Source of the DNA: Talpa occidentalis
Lineage: Eukaryota; Chordata; Mammalia; Eulipotyphla; Talpidae
Length of the DNA: 64,000 nucleotides
Assembly (NCBI RefSeq): GCF_014898055.3
Contig: NW_023604861.1
Location: 77,822,292 to 77,886,291, forward strand
Reading direction: 5' to 3'
The notes beneath the pieces are model-generated. The model worked only from the letters and a program-made list of their open reading frames with translations, was not told where the DNA came from and did not search any database. The position numbers and the translations under genes were made by a program. Positions 58,061 through 64,000 of the stretch are shown here, in pieces (the first letter of the stretch is position 1; each line of letters begins with the position of its first letter).

Positions 58061-59871
58061 CTCTCCACCTGCAGTGGCCACTTACAAAGCCTCCCATGAC
58101 CTTGCCAAGTGACCAGCTAAAGAAAAAATAGAAAGTTCCCTGAAGATCTAACTTTTACATAAGAGGAGAAAGCCCAGGTCCTCTGGAGAAAACTACACAA
58201 CGGGTTTGAGCAACAGGAACTTCCATTTACCGCCATTATGAAACCTACTGGGGCCACACACACAAAGGCTGCTGTGTTGACTTTGGCAGTGGCTTCACAG
58301 GTGGCCCAGCTGGTACAGTGGCAAAAATCTCACCACCTCCCTGGCTGCTGCCAGCACCCTGGGCGGGGGTTGGTGTAGAGGGATGGTAAACAGGAGAGCC
58401 ACTTGCACCTTACCCTGACTGATAGAGGGATAGGTAGAACTCAAGAGAGGAAGAAGGTAAGCAGTGTGTGATGCCTTATCAACCGCTACTGAAAAACTGG
58501 GCAAAGACAAGAGCCTTGCGTTGTCTTACCTACAAACTTTAAATGAGATCTCATTTCCCTTGAAATGATCAACTTTTCATTTTGTGGGTCCTTATGTTTG
58601 TGGGTCCTTATGTTCCTTTCAAGCAAAGCAGAGCAGAATGAAGTAGGGAAAAGAAGGCATAATGATTATCACCACTACCCCTTGCATGTGGACCTGATTT
58701 ATTATTTTTTAAAAGGAAGAAAAACATTGAAAGTTCCGAATAGCTTCCTAAACCTTCAGGCAAAGTTGATTTTTCCAGCAATTGTCAACTGATTGTGCTT
58801 TTGGGCAAAGGTGAAGCAAAGAGGGGGAGTGACACTGTATCCGAAAGCACAGGCACTAACTTTGTGTACCTCTGATACTACAAGAACATCACCAGACTTC
58901 ATCAACAGGCCATTCAAAAACAATCTCACCAGAAATAAGAGCAGCAGCTGTCAGTTAGTGAGCCGGGTACTCGCTAAAGGGCTGGATCAGTTATTCTCTA
59001 TCACATCTCTCCCGGTATTGGGAACAATCTGTACTTTTCTGGTTTACTGGTTTCCCTGCTTATTGTGTTGCTTGTAAGAATATAAGGTAACCTCTGATTA
59101 CCCAAGACCCAGAACAGTGCTGCCAAGCTAGAAAGCTCTTACTGTAATCATGCATCTGTCAAAAATATATTATGTCCATCCTTACACTATAGTCCCCATT
59201 TTACAGAAGAAGCGGGGTCAGGTAAGATGCTCGGGCTGTCTGTTCAGGTTTGGACTTTTTGGCTATCAATGCATACTTTATAGAGCACTTTCCTTTTTTA
59301 GTGACCCACTTTTCCCGCCACATTCACACAGTAAACATTACCCACATGTGGCTCTTTATGGGGTTAAAAAAAAAAAAAAAAAAGCAAAACACTGAAGCTG
59401 GTTTTAATATTATAGAAAAAGTTCTTTGAGTGTGAAGTATTTGAAATACCCTGAACATCTAAGATCCCATGGTGGAGGCTGGGGACCCTCCTGCTGTGAC
59501 AAGGTGACTTTATGGGGGGGTATCCTAGATGCCTTGTACATTGAAGGTAATGTGGTAGGTAGGTACACAACTGACATTGGTTCCCTCAATTGTACCCATA
59601 GCACAGGGGACAGAAATTTCCAATGGCTACGAGAATAATCTCCATATCTGTACTCAAAGTTCTTGGCTGTGTTTTTGTTAAGGAATATAGCCACAGTTCT
59701 GCTACGAACACCAAGAAAGTGATGTGAACTGCCTCTGAAGAAGAGGCTTCTCATTTCATATCTAATAATCCCAGTCAGTTATCACCCAAAATTATAGTAA
59801 ACACTACCAAGGTGTCTCAGTTTACCTCACGGAGAGCAATAGTTAAAGCGGGGGGAAAAAGGGAAAAAAGA
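58061..59871. other. SPRED2 intron 1, unassigned
   Basis: No supported gene. It contains a 16-bp tandem duplication at 58581-58612 and an 18-base A run at 59366-59383. Confidence 0.4.
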
Positions 59872-60145
59872 GGGCCTCCCTGGTGGTGCAGGGGGTTGAG
59901 CACAGCACTGTGAAGCTGTCTGCAAGCCTCTGCAGCGCGGGTTCGATTTGATTCCCAACCGGCCAGGGAGATACCCACATGGCGCAGCAGAACTCTCCTG
60001 TCTCAACCACTGCTCCCCTTGGCAGTGTTTTTGGTCCGTTTGCCTTTTGTGCTCCCCACTCTGTCTCTGGTGAATCCTCTCACCCTCCCACACCTCTGGC
60101 CTGTACCCTAATTCTTGTGTGCATAAATCAATTTTTTTTAAAAGA
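59872..60145 (+). mobile_element. tRNA-derived SINE, subfamily B, diverged
   Basis: GGCCTCCCTGGTGGTGCAGG with the B box region expanded to GGTTCGATTTGATTCCC. The tail is ATAAATCAATTTTTTTTA. Short flanks AAAAGAG at 59866 and 60140. Confidence 0.9.
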
Positions 60146-60146
60146 G

Positions 60147-62954
60147 TGCAACATTTCAAACATACCAGTAAACGCTTCAAAATTAATTTTGAATTAAATT
60201 AAGACCAATGTTGGGAAGGTTAGGTCAGTTTGTACATGTGAACTCAGTGAAAATACTATAGCATTTTGTTAGACAAAATCAGAAATATTAACTAACCCTA
60301 TGCAACATAGAATGAGTTTCCAATCTAGATCTAATTAATAGTTTAGACCATTAACTTAAAATGCAAATTTTAACCTGAACATATGTTTATATAAAAAGGG
60401 AATTTTAAGCAGCCCTCCTGCCCACCTGGAACTGTGAAGGTGCCTCTTTTTCCTTTTCCTAATAAACCTGTCCTTTAAAAAATGTTTTTTAAAAAAAGGT
60501 AATTTTAACACTGACAGACTAGGAAGAAAAAGTATCTAAAAGCTGCTGTGATTTAGTAGCAAGGCTTGTGTCTGAAGGACAGTGCCAGTTAGTGCATTAT
60601 ACAGCCAAAAGGGAGGCCAGGCGCCTCACTCTTGAGCTGTGTTCAGTTCCTTATTTAATGTGTCTGGGGAGAAAGATTCAGCCTGAGTGAATCCAGAGTT
60701 TATGAAACTCTGAACCTGAGCCCTGGCGGTAAGGATCGCGTGTCTCCATGAGGGGTAGGGCCAGGGATGGTGCTAGGGCCCAATCACCAGGATAGGCGAG
60801 GCCATGCCAGCCCTGTGCCTGCCTCCAGCTCAGGTGCTGCTCCCATTCTAGCCTGGGCTGTGCCCAACTTAGCCAAGGCCCACAGACTTGCAACTCTATT
60901 TCTGGAGTCCACAGAGTATAGTGGGGACCCCCGTGAACAGCTCTGCCTGCCTCAGTTAGTGACTGGGAGATGATCTGACCCCCGGGGAGTGAGGGGGGGT
61001 ATCTATCATGTGCCCTTAGAAGCTGGTTATCGATGATGCAGGAAGTTCCTCCACCCCCTCCAAAGACTCCACCAGTTCAAAAGCAGGTGGGGGAGGAGGT
61101 AAAAAACATTTCCCTCAAATACACTCTCTAGTTGTGTTCTTGGGAAAACCCAAATCTTGAGAATATGGTCCAAATCATAAACTTGTATAATTATTATAAT
61201 ATTACATATTTAGAATATACTATACATTGAATATATTTAATTAAATATTTAATATATTTAAATTACCTTTCTCAGTAGCGTCTAGCCCATTCCCCCCGCC
61301 ACCCCGCCCCAGCCTTGGCTTAAGGGTACATTGCTCTCCTGGGCAGCCATAAATCCATGGGCAGTGCAGGTGCATTACCTGGGGGAGCAGAATCTGGTTC
61401 AGGAGAGAGCAGCATTTCTAACAATGCCCGGGGGCACTGGCCCTGCAAGGGATCTGTGGGAACCAGGACTCCAGGAAGCCTGACTGGCCTGTCCCCTCAC
61501 TCTGGCTGCTCGGGTCCCACTTCTATCTCTTCTGAAGGATGAAATGCCCTTTGCTTCATATCTGCATATGATGCTTCTCTGTTCTCACTCTCTGTCTCAC
61601 TCCTGTAGCTGTTTCACTGCCTGCCAGAGAGGGAGCAATACAAAGATGTGTTAGCGTTTCTCTTTTGCTAGGGGAACAGCTTGGGAAGCATAGTCTTTCC
61701 TTTGAAGACTAAAAATTCTGAGACACTCTGCTCTTACAACTGAGAAAGAATAATTTTGCTACAATGCTTTCCTCTTCCCTCCCAAAAAAGTATGCTATGG
61801 AGAAGGCAGGTGATTACACTATTGCGCTTTTTGGAAGGAAGATAAAGAAACACACAGATTCTTTGAAAACATAACCAGCACGGTCCAAATTTAAGCTTTG
61901 TTTTAGCTTAAACATCACAGTCCCCATAAAGAAGCTTAGTACCTCATAGTTTGTTTTGTTCTTTGTCAAACACAACACACTAAGATTTAAAAATAAAAAA
62001 TATGCTTCCCTCCCTGCTCCCCCAACACACACCTAAAAAGAAAAGTAAATTTTGTGCCTCTACCTCAAGGAAGAGGAATGACAGTGCCCTCTCATTGTTC
62101 AATTAATGTGACAAAACAAACAATTAACCAGAAACTCTGGCAGACTGCTCAGCCAGGTACAAGTTTAGACAATAGCTGAAGGTATTTCTTTTTGCATAGA
62201 AATGGAGCTGCTGTAACTTGAACGAGGGTTAAGAAGCTCTTTGCCATGCACTGACTTTAGAGGAACTGCAAATTCTGCATGAGTGGAACTGCATTATATG
62301 GGAGGAAAAATAAAATACATTTAAAAAATTTGTACAATAAAGCAAGTTTGTTGAAGAACTGTTTAAAACCACTCCTTATGATCCACCACTCAGAGATCAC
62401 ACCATTAGTAACAGCAAATGGTCTCAGATGAGCAAAGTTGAGGCTCGATGCCCTGACACACATGACCCTTCTCATGTTCAGACTCTGGATCTGAAGAGTC
62501 TGAAACCCTCATGGAAGATTCCAACACCTATAGAAGTGTTTGATGGTCTGAGCAGAGCAGCCAAAATCACCTTCAGGCAGGACAGCTGATGAGCCAGACA
62601 TGGCAAAATAGGGAAAAAGAGAAATGTTTCCAAAAATAACCAAGGTTGCACCTGGACCCAGCCCTCTGCCACAAGATCATGTGGCAAAACTGAAAGAACT
62701 CTATCACCAGATGCCAGCAACTGTGCTATGGAAATCCCCGCCCCAGGCTCCAGACAAGGAAGGTGTTTCCTCTGCTTGAGGTCAAAGGCAGTCGTGGCCA
62801 TAGGTCAGTGGAGTCATGGCCATGTCAGGGGCTGGAATGAAGCAGCCATATGTCATGTGGGGCCAACTCAGCAGCCTGCTGTGGGCATAACAACATAATG
62901 TCAAGAGGGGCAGCAGCGGGAGTGGCTACAGCAGGGGAGGTGCAGAGGTGCAGG
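60147..62954. other. SPRED2 intron 1, unassigned
   Basis: 2.8 kb with no named repeat. An AT-only tract at about 61183-61263 includes TTAATTAAATATTTAATATA. The CG-rich patch near 61290-61310 is too small for an island. Confidence 0.4.
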
Positions 62955-63140
62955 TGAGGCTATCAGCCCAGGGCCTGGGTCCAGACCACCCAGGTTCAAA
63001 TGCAAGAACCATGGGACCTTGACTCTCCACTGTACCTGTGTTAATGAGGATACAGTAACAGTGCTAACTTCACAGGGCTGTGATGTTTTATTAAAGAGTG
63101 TTAACCACCAAAGCACTTACAATACTGGTCACATGTAAGT
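62955..63140 (+). mobile_element. MIR element
   Basis: GCCTGGGTCCAGACCACCC, AGGTTCAAATGCAAGAACC, GTACCTGTGTTAATGAGGAT, AACTTCACAGGGCTGTGATG and CAAAGCACTTACAATACTGG follow MIR. Confidence 0.72.
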
Positions 63141-63684
63141 GTCATATAAGTTCCCACCTATTTTCGGTCCTATGTTTTCTAAAATAAGCCATATTAACTT
63201 TATCACCAGAAAATCAACTGCTTGACTCCCAAGCAGGTCCCATCAGCTTGTCACCTGTCACTATCTTTGTCCCTTTCTGCCAGATGGCACAACCTCATCT
63301 TAATATGTACACATACACACCGCAGTGACCAACTGTCCAGGGAAGGCCTTTCAGTTCTAAAGCCAGGGCAGTGCTGGGCACCTTAATATATACATAAAAA
63401 AGAAAACAAAGAGTTACACCTGTAACACAGCTCAGATTCGTGCTGCCTAATATCTCGTGGGGCTCTTTTGTAGTCCTTTTGCTATGCATAAATGCTTTAG
63501 GTGAAATTTGGGTCATAGTCCATAGGTACAGAGTTCTGTATCCTGTTTTCACAATGCTGTATTTTTGTTATTATTAATAACCCCATGGGATGGCCTACTT
63601 TCTGGGGATGCAGACTACCTAGTCTTATGGGTGTTCCAGGTGGATTAATCGCTCTCATAGACTCTCTTACTAACTTTTTTTATA
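63141..63684. other. SPRED2 intron 1, unassigned
   Basis: No recognisable element. Confidence 0.4.
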
Positions 63685-63969
63685 AAAAATTTTTTTATTA
63701 TTATTACTATTTTGTGTAGAAGAACTGGGGTGTAGGCCAGAGGTGGGGGGGGGGCGGGGCGGATGAGAGGATTCACCAGAAACAGAGTTGGGAGCATAAC
63801 AGGTGGATCCACCAAAATACACTAGTAAGGGGAGCAGCGGGTAGTGAGGCAAGAGAGGTTTGCTGTGCCTCACTCATATGTGGATTAGCTCCCTGGCCAG
63901 TGCCCAAACTCAGGCTGGAGGGGTGATAGCGCTGAGACTTAAATAACCCCTAGGCTACCAGGAAGGACC
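63685..63969 (-). mobile_element. tRNA-derived SINE, subfamily C, diverged
   Basis: The reverse copy runs from the T-rich TTTTTTTATTATTATT through GGGTGTAGGCCAGAGGTG to CTACCAGGAAGGACC. The B box is lost, and no clear target duplication was found. It is one of the oldest copies here. Confidence 0.82.
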
Positions 63970-64000
63970 TTATCAACATTTTCAACATTTAAAGATGAAC

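Larger units (their letters stand above)
1..64000 (-). other. SPRED2: SPRED2 gene body, partial (intron 4 to intron 1)
   Basis: Three exons on the minus strand join in frame into a continuous EVH1-domain sequence that I recognise as SPRED2, a membrane-associated inhibitor of Ras-MAPK signalling that works with neurofibromin. The window runs from intron 4 (1-2457) through exon 4, intron 3 (2523-5304), exon 3, intron 2 (5474-13022) and exon 2 into intron 1 (13201-64000). No exon encoding the short N-terminus (a Met plus about eight residues) and no CpG-rich promoter is visible above 13200, so intron 1 probably continues past the window. The linker, KBD and Sprouty domains lie beyond position 1. 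Confidence 0.93.

Noticed and set aside
58285..58400. Head-like sequence AGGTGGCCCAGCTGGTACAGTGG as another SINE
   Set aside because: The downstream sequence lacks the SINE body, B box and tail, so the similarity is too short.
1..64000. CRISPR arrays, bacterial operons, phage or plasmid features
   Set aside because: Introns, MIR, L1 and SINEs show this is mammalian nuclear DNA. No regularly spaced direct repeats were found.

Overview
This is mammalian nuclear DNA, nearly all intronic. On the minus strand it carries three coding exons of SPRED2 (sprouty-related EVH1 domain protein 2): exon 2 at 13023-13200, exon 3 at 5305-5473 and exon 4 at 2458-2522. All three are in frame, have intact GT/AG splice sites and encode most of the EVH1 domain. 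Positions 1-2457 lie in intron 4. Positions 13201-64000 are the 3' part of the large first intron. Exon 1, the promoter, exon 5 onward and the 3' UTR are outside the window. I found no other protein-coding gene, tRNA or rRNA gene, or CRISPR array. Most long open frames are read-through of SINEs or LTRs.

About 22 copies of a lineage-specific tRNA-derived SINE (about 270 bp) lie on both strands, many with 10-18 bp target-site duplications. Each has an A box (TGGCGCAGCGG), a B box (GGTTCGATCCC), AATAAA repeats and, in many copies, a TCTTT tail, which is the T+ SINE arrangement. They sort by eye into three subfamilies. The element is not primate, rodent, carnivore CAN, equine ERE or cetartiodactyl CHR. 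From memory it most resembles the Rhin-1 type of horseshoe and Old World leaf-nosed bats, so a rhinolophoid bat is my best but unproven guess. Older mammalian repeats (MIR, L2, L1M 3' ends, MER5-like and other DNA transposons) form the background, and one 5'-truncated L1 is clearly younger.

The most unusual content is a set of related endogenous retroviral sequences in intron 1. There is a complete two-LTR provirus (22931-27134), a solo LTR of the same family (18663-19244), an older relative (46498-47059), and a different LTR inserted antisense into a SINE (19861-20334). The provirus has both LTRs, a Lys-tRNA-like primer binding site, a polypurine tract and a 4-bp target duplication. Its 3.0-kb interior has no recognisable gag-pro-pol or env, only a short Met-Gly-starting frame and one unassigned frame of 133 codons. 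It looks like a non-autonomous ERV family mobilised in trans.

I see no sign of a new multi-gene system. The ERV family, the nested LTR with sense-strand promoter and polyadenylation motifs, a perfect 13-bp hairpin and a few non-B-DNA tracts are the items worth a second look.
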